From positions 5,465,390 through 5,529,389 of the forward strand of contig CAADRB010000002.1 in NCBI GenBank assembly GCA_900708905.1: DNA of 64,000 nucleotides, read 5' to 3'. Position 1 is the stretch's first letter. Each line of letters begins with the position of its first letter. The notes beneath the pieces were generated by a model. It saw only the letters and a program-made list of their open reading frames with translations, had not been told where the DNA came from and searched no databases. Positions 34,906-49,700 of this stretch are shown here, piece by piece. The stretch is from Hymenolepis diminuta. Its lineage: Eukaryota; Platyhelminthes; Cestoda; Cyclophyllidea; Hymenolepididae. The position numbers and the translations under genes were made by a program.

Positions 34906-36748
34906 ACTTAGGTTAATAGGTATTATGTTTATTTGTTTTGTTACACGAAATTGTAGGTTTTAACCATTAACAGTTTCATTTTCTGTTTTTCTAAAAGTGC
35001 GTAAGGTGCTCCCGGATACCTTACGTACCCTGTACTCCTTACTCGATAAAGCAAATGTATCCCCAGATGTCCGCTAATGAATGCTATCGCAAATGAATAA
35101 TTGGGTGGCAAAAATATGAAAGAGTTCTAAGCATATTATCTCGAAGCAAACAATTCTTTATCAAAGCTGTGACTAATCATCATAATTAATAATGCTAATA
35201 GTGTAGAAAACTGTCGCAGTTGTATCTTTTTAATTCATTTTGTTTCATTGCTTTTTTGGCATGTGAGGGTCAAATTTATTTATTTATTTAATTATTTCAT
35301 TTCTCTCCCTTTCATCTTAACCCAAAAGAGGAGATGGTCCTGGTAGCATTTATGGGTATTTACCTCTTGTGCTTGCGTCAGAATTTTGCAGCTACCTTTC
35401 TCCTGATCAAAACACACGCAATGAGAACAGCATTGGTATAGCATGGATAATATTTTATTCCTGCTCATGAACCAAAGCATTTGTTAGTTAAAAAATTTCA
35501 GCAATTGAATAGACAAAACAACCAATATTAAGCATGTGCCTGTGAGAATACGGTATTTATGAAGGAAGTGCAGATAAAGTTTGTTATTAGATAATTTGAT
35601 TCTTACTTCTCCCCGAAAGACCGAGGTAAAGTTCTATAACTTGATATTTGCATCATCCAACTAAACTAATGATAACTTTCGGCAGAAATTTTAAACCACG
35701 AGTCATAAAGCATTTTCAATTTTCCGACATGACACGATATGGACGGAAAGTAGATCAGTAAATTGTTTAAATAATGGCACCATCCGCTTAAATTGTGGCC
35801 CCATCTCACCCCGTCTGGCTGCCTCTCTCTTAAAAGGTGATTTAGCCGTGTGCGTGTGATTATTTGTGTTAGGACCTCCTTCAAACGTAAAAAATCACTA
35901 TATTTGACCAGTCTGTGCGTCTATTTTTTTCATCATCAAACGCAGTATTTGCATTAGACTATTCAGCTAGCTTAAATGCTGCCTGAGTGCGCTTACTAAT
36001 CAGTTATTGAAAAATAGGGCCTAATTAAGCATTTTTGTCTCAGACAGGTTCGACTTAATTCTAATCTGCATCCACGTGTTTATTAACAGTCTTATTGAAA
36101 ATCGACGGTGTCAGTGCAAAGTTATAGTTTGAGGCGAGCGGAGTTTACTTTTTAAGCGTAAATCCCGATTTGTTTTATTTTACTGAAATTAGCAACAGAG
36201 GAAATCTCCGTGTTACTTTCATTATTTCCATGGTTAAAATTAACGCTACAATTTAAGCTTAACTATCTCTACATAGTAGACAAAGTTACGACCATTTGGC
36301 GAGTAAAATGGTCATTATACCGATTAGAGAATCACCAATTCATCTTTCTTTGACATACTATAGACATTTCAGTTTGAGAGGTTCTTGGGCTTACATCCTA
36401 GAACATCCATAGAAGGCGCCGTAATTTGATTGATCACAATCGCCTTGTTTTAGTTTATTTTAACGGAACCAAAAACCTGCTTGCTGAGTTGCCGAATATT
36501 TGATTAATTGCCTGAATTTGTCATGATCAAGGTGTGTGGACTATTGTTATTTTATAAAACCGAACACTGTTAATCAAGGTAATCGATTAGTTTAATTCCA
36601 AATACTGAACAGTTATATTTGTGAAATTAATAATTTCCAAGAACAAAGAAAAGAAACGCTTTACAACACCTATTTTGGGCAGAGGAAGGCATTCTCTTAC
36701 CGATAAACTCACTTTCTGTTACCTCCCTATTAATTATTATTAACCAGG

Positions 36749-36955
36749 NNNNNNNNNNNNNNNNNNNNNNNNNNNNNNNNNNNNNNNNNNNNNNNNNNNN
36801 NNNNNNNNNNNNNNNNNNNNNNNNNNNNNNNNNNNNNNNNNNNNNNNNNNNNNNNNNNNNNNNNNNNNNNNNNNNNNNNNNNNNNNNNNNNNNNNNNNNN
36901 NNNNNNNNNNNNNNNNNNNNNNNNNNNNNNNNNNNNNNNNNNNNNNNNNNNNNNN
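36749..36955. other. Assembly gap (207 N)
   Basis: A run of 207 undetermined bases. Reading frames that cross it are artefacts. Confidence 1.
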
Positions 36956-39900
36956 AATCAATAAGACTATTCATTTTTATTGTTTTTCTTCAAAATAAGA
37001 TGATAAGTGTCTTTTTTTTGCTTTTATTTTTTCCAATTGGATATCGTTCTCCACATTTTATAAAATGAAGTCCTTAGATAAATGTCTTTGGTTGTTATTA
37101 TAAATATATTATTAATGTAAACAGATATCTGAACAATGTTTTCCTAATTTTTAACCCACGAAGGTATGACAATTCTTTGTTGTTTATAGCTACGTTACCA
37201 TATGACTAATTTCCATCTAATTATTATTCAATCTTCTTTATAAATCACTCTGGTTTAGAAACTGTTAACAGATTTATCGTAATATTAACCGCTATTGTTT
37301 AAATATCCTTACCCAAATTAACTTAGGTCTGCTGTATTGTGAAGAGTTTACAGCTAGGGCGTCACTGATATAGGATAGAGAAAATTGGTTGTTTTTATTT
37401 ATTCAATATTTTCAAGAACTTCGGCACAACAAAATAGGAGAGGATCAGATACCATGACTGAATATTTGTGTTAGAGAAGGGGAGAGTAAAATGGCAAAAA
37501 TGCAGGCGAATGGAGATGAAGAAGAGTCATGGTAGTACAAAATTGAAGCATACTATGCTGTGGGTTGTAAACTGGGACATAGTTAACTAGGGTCATGTCT
37601 CAGTCTTGGCTTATTTGTCTCACTGGCACATTAATTGTAACTAATATGATAACTGGATTTTATTTTGGTTTGAAATCTGGGAATTTTCTTAATATTCCAG
37701 ATTTTAAACCGAGGAAAATATTTATCTTTATTCTTTGGACGCCAAGAGAGAGACAGGTCAACCTCGTGCGATCTGACATCAAACTGTTTATGTTACGCCC
37801 TAAAAGGTCTCCAACTCGTATTGTTCTATTCTAAGATGTTATTGTGATGCCGATGATGATGCTTTCATTTGAGAAGCGATGAAAATTTGTCAGTCAGTTA
37901 ACAAATGTTATCTTCCACATAGATTAGATGTCTGAATGAAAACTACCAAATCTTTCATTTCCTGGAAGTTAATGCAACATCAAACAGTGAAAAATGAATT
38001 TCAGCATGTCAGCATCAACTGCAACCTTGAAGACACAACTACAACTAAGGCTAATAGTATACTAAAAGTCATCTTTAGATATCCGTTTTGGTTATTTGGC
38101 TTTTTACGTCGTCACTTGGGTAAGCCAAAGGTAGAAAGGTATGCTTAAATCATAAAATATACTTCTATTATTAACTGCTATAAAATGGGAAATAATAATC
38201 CTAATTGTAGTTCTAAACGTTTAATAAATATTACTATTCTTTAATGACTATACAGGAAGGAATATTACTATATATAAGTAACAATCTAGCGCAATCTAGA
38301 CGGCATATCAATATGTACATGATTTCCCCTAATTTGGCCAAGAATATACATAATAACTCGTTGTAGCAACTATAGAGGATCAGAATTGCAAAAGCACAGA
38401 CGAACGAGCGTTAAAACTAACTCGTATGAGAATGCGTGGACGTGCAGCAGACGCTGCAAGCACTGCATATATTGACCAATCAGCAGCAAGACTAAGTTTG
38501 CCTCACGTGATTGGAGGTTTGGAGGATCGGTCACGTACCCAATGCACGGAATCTTGCCCTGTGGGAAAGAAGTTTACTACTATTTAAAGCTTTTTTAAAT
38601 TGATTTTTATTATTGCTTTCGGAGAAGCAAGAGAAATGACTAAATTAAATAATTATTATACGTCGAATGAAAGAGGTCGCAATTTGATGTAAAGTCTGGA
38701 TAAAAAATTATTTATTTTCAATGAATAAGAAATCAAATGAAAACTGCTTAAAAATAATGAAACTGGAATGAGGAAAGAATTATGCAGCGATTTCCTTCAT
38801 TTTACTTTTTTGGAAATAATTCTAAAAATAGCTTCTAAAGCAAAATCTTGACCGGTCACGTACACGTCAAAATTGGATGTGAAAATAAAATGTTTACTAA
38901 ATTTGCAATTTGCACGTACTTTTCATTTAATTCATAAAAAGAGTTTTGATTCTACTTAGATTTAAAATGGATATTTTTTTCTATGAGACAGTGGATTTCG
39001 TATTGCGAATCTCCAAAATGTTTAAATAATGGCAAACATTTTATACAAAATTCCCATTTTCATTATAAATTTTCTAAATTGAGAAATATTAATAGTGTGG
39101 CATAGTCAAGGCCACTAACATTAATGGATATTTGTGTCGATTGTTCAAATTATATCGCTGTGTAGTAGTAGTGTTAATTACCGGAAAAAGAATTTATTAT
39201 AAATGGTCGTTTGGTAGGAATATAATTTTATCGGATGTTCAATCAGTCCGAAGTTGCAAAAGGAGGATTTAGATCAGGATAAAAACAAAGCAAGTTAAAT
39301 AGGTTTCTCCTTAATAATATTTTGGGAAGTAGATTATCAAGGGACAAATAACATACTAATCGATAACTTCTATTTCATTCACGAGTAAAACCTCTGTAGC
39401 CATCAGAATTCGCGGTAGTAAAATTTAATATATGAGAGAATTTACCATTTTCCGGTTACAATTAGCTCATAATTCGATTCATTATATTTCAGCGTTCTCT
39501 CAGACTGAGTCTTACACCATACGAAGGTGAATTTCGCCTGATTAGTATTTTCAGCTATAACAGGCTGGTATCGTCGAAGATTTCTTTGGTGTCTTGCTTT
39601 ATTCTTACTAGTCATGAATTGTTGGTAGATTTTTCACTACCACCTTTCCTATAGCAAAACATCTGATATCATCCATCTGTTTCGGCTACAACCCATTTTA
39701 CCTAAAGACAGTAGAAAGTGCTTTTGGTACACTTTATTTCCAGTACGTCCTCTTAAGCATCGATAAGATCTAAATTTATAATATTTAGAAGCAAAAAATG
39801 CGTCTCCCACCTTTCTACTCTAAAGCCCTGTCTTCTTATCACCTGATCTATTTGAGCAAAAAGCTCATGATGGGAAGTTATAAACTCTCCCCTACCGTGC

Positions 39901-42239
39901 GAATTAAACAACCCTCGCTCTGATTAACACCTAGCTAGTTCCACTTAGTCGTATTTACGTTAAAATGCCTGTTTTAGGCAGATCTTACCCTACCTGCCAC
40001 ATGTCGGGAGCAGATAATAGCGCAGTTAAGCCGTAATAGTGTGGTCGTTTTTGATTGGCTGGCCCGCGACACGTGTGCACACATACACACGCACACAGCC
40101 TTGATTATGGAAGTCCAGCTGATCCAACAAATAAGCGGCATTCTACGATGCATTTTTGTGGGGAATATACTACTGATATTATTTTTTAGCGAATTAAATG
40201 TATTTTTATTTTACAAACGTGACAAATTTTCCCATGTTAGATATAGATAACGTGACTTGAATATAAGTGATTAATGCAAAGAAATGGATCAAAATAATTG
40301 TACATATAAATATGAAATATTTTTGAAAGAACGGTAAATTGTTTGCGTAAATGGCATTTACAAAATAAATATATCAAGGTACTCTAGATTTCACAAATCA
40401 AAAGGTACCTATTTAAAATCAAAGTACTTGAAAATTTTGTTCATCTAAATATTTACTATTTAATCAAATTCGATTTTTGTTGTCCAACTTGCAATAAGTT
40501 ACTATTTTTTAATTATTTATGGTAGATAGAAGTTAAAAGGTAGCTTTAAATGTAGCAAAGGGTTGTATACGTGAAGTAGCAATTTTACGCAGTATTTTTC
40601 ATTCTTAACTTACACTTAAGAATTTAACTTACATTCTTTTAAAAGACACAATAAAAATACCATTTATGGAAAGAACTTTGATTAGAATATATTTATTATC
40701 ACAATTGCCTCTTTTATAAATTAATCCTCACAATTAAAAACTTAATCTCCATTAAAACTAATAAATCGCATTCCCATCTCTGGTTCTAACTATTCCGTTT
40801 AATTTGTTTCTTTTTGAACAGTGTATAACATGGATGACAGATCAAACCCATAGATATTAAGAGGGTCGGTGATTTGCTTATCGGAGAGATACTTGGATGC
40901 TTTCTCTCTACTTGGGTCATGTTTTATCAGTCCTCTACTTAAATATTTTGTTTAAATTAAGTCACAGATCACAACTAATGCATATACAAATGAATAATTT
41001 GTCTGACCCTAAAGCTTGAACTTGAGGATGGTGGTTTTAAATTTAACTGATTAACTGAAATGCTATCTAAATAAAGTGAATCTCTTCTGATATTCTGACT
41101 TTTATTCTTCAGTCTTTCCATCTCATTACTACTTATTAGGAACCCTCCGGGGCTTCCTGTATTTAGATTATTACAATTTTAGTTCTTTTTTCTCTCTGAT
41201 AGTAATTGACAATGGATGTAAACTATACAAAAAAGATTGCTTTAATATTATTGAAAAATTAACTTGCTTGTCAACAATATTGTTTGATTTTATTCCAGGT
41301 AAACTCTAATGGAATATTACCAAGTATCTGGTAATCGCATGCTTTAAGAGACAAAGAAATCGTCATTATTTGATGACGTCAGACCCAGGAATACGAACTT
41401 TTGTGATATTGTCTTGGGTATTTCGTGAAGATTAGTTGAAATACACTATCGGGTACAACTCCTTCTCAACTCTTGTCATACTTGCTGATCATTCCAAAAA
41501 TGTCCTTGTTGTGGCGAGACCATGGTGGCGAAGGGTGTCTTATGTGACAGATAACTGACGGCAAAAGGAAAGTACATGTTATGGTGGTAGTTAGCGATCT
41601 GATAGGAAGCGAAGAATAGCAGTCTATTTCATATGTGCATAAGTGTGTCTATTTTTGAAGCAATTCATACCTCTCTTTGGAAACCGCGAATGAACATATC
41701 CAATAGATCAATGTTTATATTTCACGACTGTCCACACAAAAATTATCTTAGTATCTAAAAGATAGGATCTTGGGAAATATCCATATATTTTGCTTCCTTG
41801 TTAACGTGCAGTAATACATCTCCATCCGATATTCTCGTTTGGTCCTTTAAGCTGTTAATAAATAGTATATTTCCATCGGCTATTTTGACAGCAATGAACT
41901 GCAAATTAAGCCGCTTTTGAAAAAAACATCCATCTTTAATAATGTATTAAGCAAGCCTTCGACCATTTTAAATAACTTTCGGTTTAAATTTATTAATTTG
42001 CAGGCAAAATCTGATCTAGATTTGTGAGAATACGGCATCAGTTGAGTAAATCATTTTTGTATTTCAAAAGACGTCACAAATTTGCATAATTAGGCTCAAT
42101 ATACGATATTTACGATCCAATGAATGTACACTTCTAGAAATAATTTTACTCTCGATTCAAAAGCGAAAACAAGTTAACGCTCAGAAATTTTCAAAACTCA
42201 GTTGATCATTCCTTAAAATGAACAGAATTTCTCTTATAA

Positions 42240-42410
42240 TGTATTTTAGTGGCGTGCAGGTCAGTTCGAAAATTTAAAGACCATGGATTTCATACCAGTT
42301 GACAAACACCCAGTGGATAACTTTACCGATCAAAACTGATCAAGAAAGGATTATTAAAGTTCACTTTCCCCTTTAGAGAGGCTTATGAGAAACGCTGTGT
42401 TGTGTTTTGA
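42240..42410 (+). mobile_element. Possible SINE remnant
   Basis: TAGTGGCGTGCAGGTCAGTTC, then ACACCCAGTGGATAACTTTAC, ATCAAAACTGATCAAGAAAG and GAGAGGCTTATGAGAAACGC follow the block order of the better SINE copies, but similarity is weak. Just after it (42417-42462) is a short AGAAT/ATAGA simple repeat. Confidence 0.35.
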
Positions 42411-43657
42411 AATGTCTGAATAGATTAGAATAGAATATAATAGAATAGAACAATAGAATATAACACGAAGAATGCACCGAATTTTAATGAAACATAAGAA
42501 TGAATTGATGGTACTGTCAGAATGAATGCATAAAGCGAAGTTAAAAACACAGAAGATCGCACATTAGTATACCTCTTGATATAGGGAATAGAATGTACTT
42601 ATTGTGTGACAAGTAGGAATAGGAATAAAACACGCCACACATGAGGCTGACGCATAGATGGATAACAAATACAGAACATATGCAGTTATATGAGAGAATA
42701 AAATCCACTCTGTTGGGAATCAACTCAGGGAAAAAACGGAGTAAACAAGAGTGAATTAGATGAAGAACGATCAAATAAAACACAGAATTTGAGTCGAGTT
42801 CAACTCAATGTACTTTTCATTCAACCAATTTACGGCAACCACATTTTTGTGTTATTATATTTTATATGGTATGGTGCAATTTAGTCCTTATTCTAATAGT
42901 AGTGGTCTAGTGTTACGTGTTTTATCATAATTTTAATCTATATCACTACAAATATGCTAAGTGGCTGCATTTTAAACAAGCAAAGTTTTAGACATCGCGG
43001 CAAGTTTCAAAATTATTTAATTCAATTACCAATTAATTACATTTAAAAGAAGTGCCACTTCTGAGACTTTGATATCATTATGGAATCAGTTAACTCTCTA
43101 TTAATACTTTAATGATTTTCTAAATAATTTAACTACTCAAGATAAACTCTGGAGGTGTAATGAACAATTAAATTAAGATCATAAAGACGCTTTGTTCCTA
43201 AAAAATACAAAGTAGTGTGAATGTCCTCTCACTTATAATATTTGGTCAATACAATCATAAAAATAATATACATGAACTGCACCTATATTAGTGCTGCAAA
43301 TTGGCAAGTCTTGACGTCAACTCTTAAAGAGATAAATCATTAGCATACACGCCGTACAAAATTGTGCCCCATTTAGAGGATATTTACTAGCTATTTTATA
43401 TGTAGACGAATATTCAAGATTTGGAAAACCTTTTATCCCCTCATGGAAATTTCCAGTTAAAATGATCAAATAAAGCCGTTAAAACTAACCTATGTGAGAT
43501 GCAAGTTTTCCCAAGATTCCTCACTTTGGGAGTCAGTATCCATTAACGAGTTTCAAATTCATTTTAGCAATAATCTTAAGACTTCCTGAGCACTTAAACA
43601 GGCCCCAAACTTCCAAAATTTAGTATCACTGAAAAACTTAATTTAGCTGCTTAAAAT

Positions 43658-43663
43658 TTTATT
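43658..43663 (-). terminator. Poly(A) signal of the DLEC1-like gene
   Basis: AATAAA on the minus strand about 85 bases beyond the stop codon at 43747. It supports this being the true 3' end of the gene. Confidence 0.6.
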
Positions 43664-43746
43664 TTGGCATAATTCGATTAACTTCTTTAAATGCACGTGA
43701 TTTTTATGGATTTTCTTCTGGTTTGAAGATCTTCATTTACCCCTCG

Positions 43747-46700
43747 CTATGAGGACATCAATTTGGCCTTCAAATAAAGACGCATTTGAGGACATAGCAA
43801 ATAATCAGGGAAATGAACATTCCGCACTTCATCTTTAATTGAGACAAATCCCTGAGCATAGGCTTCAATATCTGCCTTCTCTACCACATTTGCATGTTGA
43901 ACATTAATACTGATAAACACAGAGGCTTCTCCATGAGGAAGAATTTCAATATGCATTGGAGATAAAATAATTCCGTATTTATTTTCAACCTTCTTTTCAA
44001 TCAGCCTTCCACAAGTGTCATGCGACCTTGAAATCATATAACCCTCGTGAGGTCGAAGAAGGAGAGAAATCCGTACTTTTGAATCTGCAGTAAATTAAAA
44101 ACAGAATAGAATTATAAACAAACTGAATATTTTTCTACAATTACCAAACTAAAATGCTTTTAAGTAATTGGTAGAATAATGCACATCATTTGATCCGCAT
44201 TTCTCGACTGAATTAATGCACGGAAAAATCGATAAATTACTGAGACAGTCTGCCAAAACGACGTCCCTGTTGTAGGCGAAATTCGGTTCATTTATTAGGG
44301 CACAGAGATCAAGCAATTTACTGCGATTTGCTTTACTTTCTTTTTCATAGAGGTGCCAATCAACACTAACAGCTAAAACAGGAAAATTGCAAGCATTAAC
44401 GGGTGGTAAAGTTGTGACGAAATTACGAAGTCGAGATCTATGGTAAATAAATATATTTGTCTGTGAGCAAATAGCTTGCAAAGAGGAATGAAATAATTGC
44501 CTAGCTGAAAGGATGAGCATAATATATTCATTCAATTTTAATGTATTAAGGTATAAAATGTTACCTAATGCCGAGTTATTTCTCAATTTAACTTCACGTT
44601 TCTTTGCTCCATCAAACGCTAAAATAGTCCCAAAATTAACCAGAAGTTCTCTTGCAGGAATTGACGAAAGCATAAGATCGTAAAACTCTGAATCAATCTT
44701 TGGATCTTTTAAACACTGACTAAAGAGCGCCTTGTGAACCGATTTGGCTGCAGCAAGAAATTCGATCGGGCTTCCAAATACCCGCGCGATGACTGGTAGC
44801 TTGGCAACTAGGACTTGAGTTTTATCGTCGTATTTTTGGACAGGTTCTGCAATAACCGTGAGAGTATCACGAAATTCTCCAAAAATATCAGCGCAGCAGA
44901 TCAGTCGAATGATTTTACGCTCATAAGCGGGGAGAGTAAATATATTTAATCCTTCATCGATTAGAATTGCAGCGGTTTTATTAATTTTCAGCAACCGTTG
45001 GCAGAATTCTAAAAGAGTCTATTTAACATAATAAAGCGAAATTCTACCATAAATTTGAATGTTCTGCATTCGCCAATTTCCATCTTGGCATTTCAAAATA
45101 TCACAGCTTTCATCATATTCAACAGGGAAGTTTTCAAGTTGGAGATTGAAGACTGTTGGAATTTTCGATGTATTTTCGATGGCTAGGTAAGCCTCTCTTG
45201 GCATTCGAAGTCCCATCTTGGGAAATTCGATGGCTGGTCCATCAACTCCAAATATTGAGTGACTTAAGGTCACAGAATCGAGCTCTTCCTGATTCTCGTC
45301 ATCTCTGAGAAAAATGAAGTTATATATTTTTTTATTGTATACTGATCTTTATCGCCTGTTCAGTAAATATGAATGTTGGAGATTCAGAATTAATTGCACA
45401 GACAAGGAGTATTTTACTACTTGAGTTTTAATTGCGACCATATTTTTGGTTAATTCATTTATTTACAAGGTCAATTAATACATCAATAGTTTTCAGTAAT
45501 TAATTTATTTGAAACGTGACAATTCTTTATTCCAAATTAAAACCTATATGTTGCCTTCTAAATCAATTAAATTATAACAAAAATACATCAGAAATGTCAC
45601 GAGAACTTCAAATTCGTTAAATGTTAAAATCCGTTTAAATTTGAAAGTCAAGTTGATTTAGCATCCCAAAGGAAATAAATATCTTAAATGAGTGATCATT
45701 CTATAAAAATGCGTTCTTTATTTGTTCTTTTCTTAAAGTTTAGTGAAACCAAATAATCTGACTTACTCGACCGAGAATGCGTTCGGTAGTTTTGATATTT
45801 TGCAAGATATACCTCGCACATTTGCCGAAATTTTGAAATCTATTGGTTTTGAAATCCCTTCAATTCTACATTGCAATTTGTATTCACTGATATTTTTCTG
45901 AAATTCAAATAAATCGATATTAACTGAGCTGAAGATACGGTGAATCATGTCTTCTAAATTTATGTAGGTTGTCAATTACTCATTGTCTCGGACTTTCTAT
46001 TTTACTGGTATGTTCTCTTTCTGCCTAGTGGTTTATCATTTTGTCTATTTTCATCTGTTTATTTTGATTGATTTTAATATTTTGTTCTAAAATTTCATTT
46101 CATTACTGCATCCATTAGAACTATGCTGCCATTCATTTCTATATTAAGACATTTATCAAGTTTAGACTCATTATTCTCTAAGCTGCATTTCAATTTGTTA
46201 ATTGTCTTTGACCAGATTTTTACTTAACACACTTTACCTGTACCATAGTCTTACGTAGAAAATTGTGGGACTCACAACGTTAACGGGACTGATTGAATCA
46301 CATAAGCGGACGTGTGCGCAGAGACCTCCTCAACCAATCAGTAATCAAGATCCCTGCAGCCCAGCATGGTTTTATATTTAATGACTAAGCTCTTGACAAC
46401 GATTCACACACAAGAAAGTGAGCAATGAACCCGCTAACTTGGGAGTAAACTGATAATAGAGGACTCTGCTAGAGGCTATTTGGACTATTTAGGAGGATTA
46501 CTTAGGTGAAGCAAAAAGACGAAGGATAATTAAGATTTAAAACAAGTTGTTCAAGAAATGGTTAATTTTCTATGCATCCTGACAATTATTTTCGCATAAA
46601 AAGTTTCATTTTTCATTCAGTAGAAAGAAAGTGAATTTCCACTCTAAGGCATATTCTGTTGTATTCGTATTCAATTGTACTAATAAGTAACATTAATTAG

Positions 46701-49700
46701 CTTGAAACCGTCAATGAATCACATGTATGCCATCGTTTTCAGTTTCCTCTACTCAGTAACTATGTTCTCAAACATTCAGAGCTACCCATATTCATAAAAA
46801 CAAACTAATCAACCTCATTATAATTTGTAATACAAAATTACAAAACGGGTTACAAAACTAAATTAATCAAAAGCTTAAATCTATATTTTGCTAGCATTTA
46901 GCCCATTAATCCAATTACTGGATATTATTTCCATTTGTAATCCATTCAAAATCTTCGTCTTCCGTGCGCTGATTTAGTGATAATTGTCTTTTTTCCAAAC
47001 TAACCAGACAGTTAATCATCTCCCAAGTTGCTCAGTGTAATTTCTTAATAAAATAAATGCTTTTTTCATGGTATTATCGTTAAATCAAGTCTATATATAT
47101 TTGAATTACCAGTTCAAGTGCTATAATAGTAACTCGAATCATTGTACGCTGCTTTGGCTCGATCAGACCCTTGGTAGGGGATACGCTTACACGAGCGGAA
47201 TTCAGATTTGTATCTGCAACCTGTAATGTGAAAAGAATTGTATAAATTGAGGGATATGAATTCGCATTACCTAATATTATTACCATTTTTTTACTTATCT
47301 ATCGTACTTTTTTACTCTGTGAATCAGCCATTAGAAATATTTTATTAATATTTAGCAACCTTTTGTTGCTGCACAGCATTTAGGGATTTCTATTGTTAAC
47401 GTGGCTGTCCAAAGTCCGAAACTGTGTACAATGAAAGCATATGCCAACCAAGTCTACCACGGAATTGCATAACTGCAAGCCTCAACGTATCCGAATTTGG
47501 AAGCCTATTACACCTATTTTGGAAAATAGAGAAACGTTTTTGTGGATCTGTTTACTAAAGTTTTAGTAAAAAGTCCATAATGACTGTTTGAACAGAAGTA
47601 GTATGGCTAGGATATGCTCTAGGTAAAAGAGCCTAAAAGGAAAAAATCTTATTAAACGAACAGATAGTCGTTAATATGATAAATAACACTTCACTTCTAA
47701 AATTCGCATTGGCTATCGTGCTTCGGCCATTAAAGCAGATGCCCAAAATCTCATAAAATAGTTACCGACAGTGAATGTCGTCATCTTAAAAATTAAACCG
47801 TCAAAGGAGCTAATTTTTAAACCCCTGCTGGGAACTGAGCTTAATATAGAGCTTAGGTTATGACTGCGACTTGGTTTTATGATAATTTCAAAAATCCAAA
47901 GCAACCACCGTGTCAACCAACTACCAAATAAACATTGCATTCATTAGATGCTAACGGAAACGGCGAAATTTTTCCCACATAACTGACACGCATCTACGCG
48001 TGTTTGATCTGAGGAAGTCATGCTACTTAAAATACATATAAGTAGCAAACATGTGCGATAATTATGGAATTTTCCCCACTGTATCTGCCTTTGGTCAACT
48101 GAACGCGTTTGAACTAAGAGGTATGTTGTTTAAATCTTTCATAAGCAGCAAGCATATTTACGTAATTAATAAATTTCGGGTCCGTTGACTAGCAAATATT
48201 TTCATCTAAACTTACATTTTGCCAACAGAACTTCGCTTGAACATTAGGAGTGTTTTGTAATTCAATGTAGAATGTGTAAGGATCGTTCACATAAAGTTCA
48301 TTAATTTGCATTTCTTGTGGATTCATCAAAATGCTTGATTCTTTGACCTCTCCAGTCAATTTAAGAGTTCTAAGTTATATAATTTATACCAAATTTTTGT
48401 TCGGCTTACTTTATAGGACCATTTTCTACTTTGAAGTTAATCTCATTATAAAATTGATCAAATGTTTGAGGATGAAATGTTACAGATATTTTCTGTTCAC
48501 ATTTCGGTTTAAGTACACCTCCACTTGGCTCTATTTTGAAGGCAAAATCTGTCTGAAGGGATTTTAATAGGGATTTAATAATAACCAAATGCACTGCGTA
48601 GATTTAAAGTTAATAATGATCATACCTCTTGATTCATACAAGACATCCACTTTAATGGAGCGCAGGAGGGATTTCTAATATATATAGTCTTCACTATCGT
48701 CTGATTAGAGCACTGAGTTCCGAAATCGATACACTCATTCTCAAGTTCAAGACTTGGTGACTAAATCGATATTCATAGATTAAAGTAAGATCTAGCCAAT
48801 CTAATCTGCATAGTTAATTGAAGTGGAAATATTAAAAGTAAAAATTTTTACAATATAATGTTTAATCTTACAACAGCATCACCAATAATCCTTAGAGACC
48901 CTCCGTATTCGCAATAAGCATTCGGAATACAATTCAGTAAACATTCCATATGTCCTAGCACTTTAGGCGTCAATGAAATCTTTATAGTTTTCGTTTCCAG
49001 AGGTAATAGTTTTCCGCTTTCCGGGTAGATAATAATATCTTGCTTAACGTTATTTAAATTCAGTTCATCTTCCGGTTGTGGTAAAATCCAGTTAAAGTTT
49101 ATAGGACAACTTGACGATAAATTCGAGATCTATAAAAGGCAAAAATGTGGATAGTTTCTCTATTTATCCTCTGACCGAAAACAAATAATTTGTAATTTTC
49201 CATTCTTCCTCTAAAAGGTCTGCTAAATTGTCTTTTTTAATGTGTTTAGTTTAAACTAATTCCGAGAAACTGCCACATAATTGGATATGTGATAGAGAAA
49301 TACTTTGGCTGCATGTTGCGGCATTTTTATTACGTATTATTCTACATTATTTACACGTCAAAGTCTTTCTTGACCTCTGTTGACATTAAGTGCTACGGCA
49401 GACCATCTTCCAATTTCTTTACGCGTGTTTATACCAGACCCAATTATGTGACTTGGTTGATGATTTCCATTTTTTATTCTCAGACTATGTGTGCATAAAA
49501 CTTACTTTGACTTCACTCCGGGCCGTTTCAAATAATGTCAGCGGTTCCTGAAGAGTAATAACATCCGGAGATACGTTTATTGTAGGAGGTATGACTGTTA
49601 CTGTAGCATTAAACTTTAGAACATCGAAAATACGTTCACAAATCGATGTTCCATTAAGTTGAGCTCCACAGATAGTAAATTGTCCTTTATGTTGGCCTAA

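Larger units (their letters stand above)
33373..43746. other. Gene-poor intergenic region
   Basis: Ten kilobases without a supportable cellular gene. It contains a decayed mariner-type transposase (about 34400-34905), an assembly gap (36749-36955), a possible SINE remnant near 42240-42410 and simple repeats. Short open frames here, such as those at 37595 and 37936, are surrounded by stops and show no family motif. No RNA gene was recognised. Confidence 0.5.

Noticed and set aside
36627..36974. Open frames crossing the first N gap
   Set aside because: They consist mostly of undetermined codons; the same applies to the frames at 51754-52517.
40075..40100. CA-rich tract and other short simple repeats (GA near 2660, TTTA near 35278)
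   Set aside because: They are too short and ordinary to be worth separate features.
46921..47010. Possible 50-nt DLEC1 exon on the minus strand (RTEDEDFEWITNG)
   Set aside because: It would break the phase, and once the acceptor at 45898 is used the neighbouring exons join directly in frame as in the human protein.
47713..47940. 75-codon minus-strand frame inside the DLEC1 locus
   Set aside because: It lies between exons that already join in phase (48216 to 47220) and has no ASH-like pattern.
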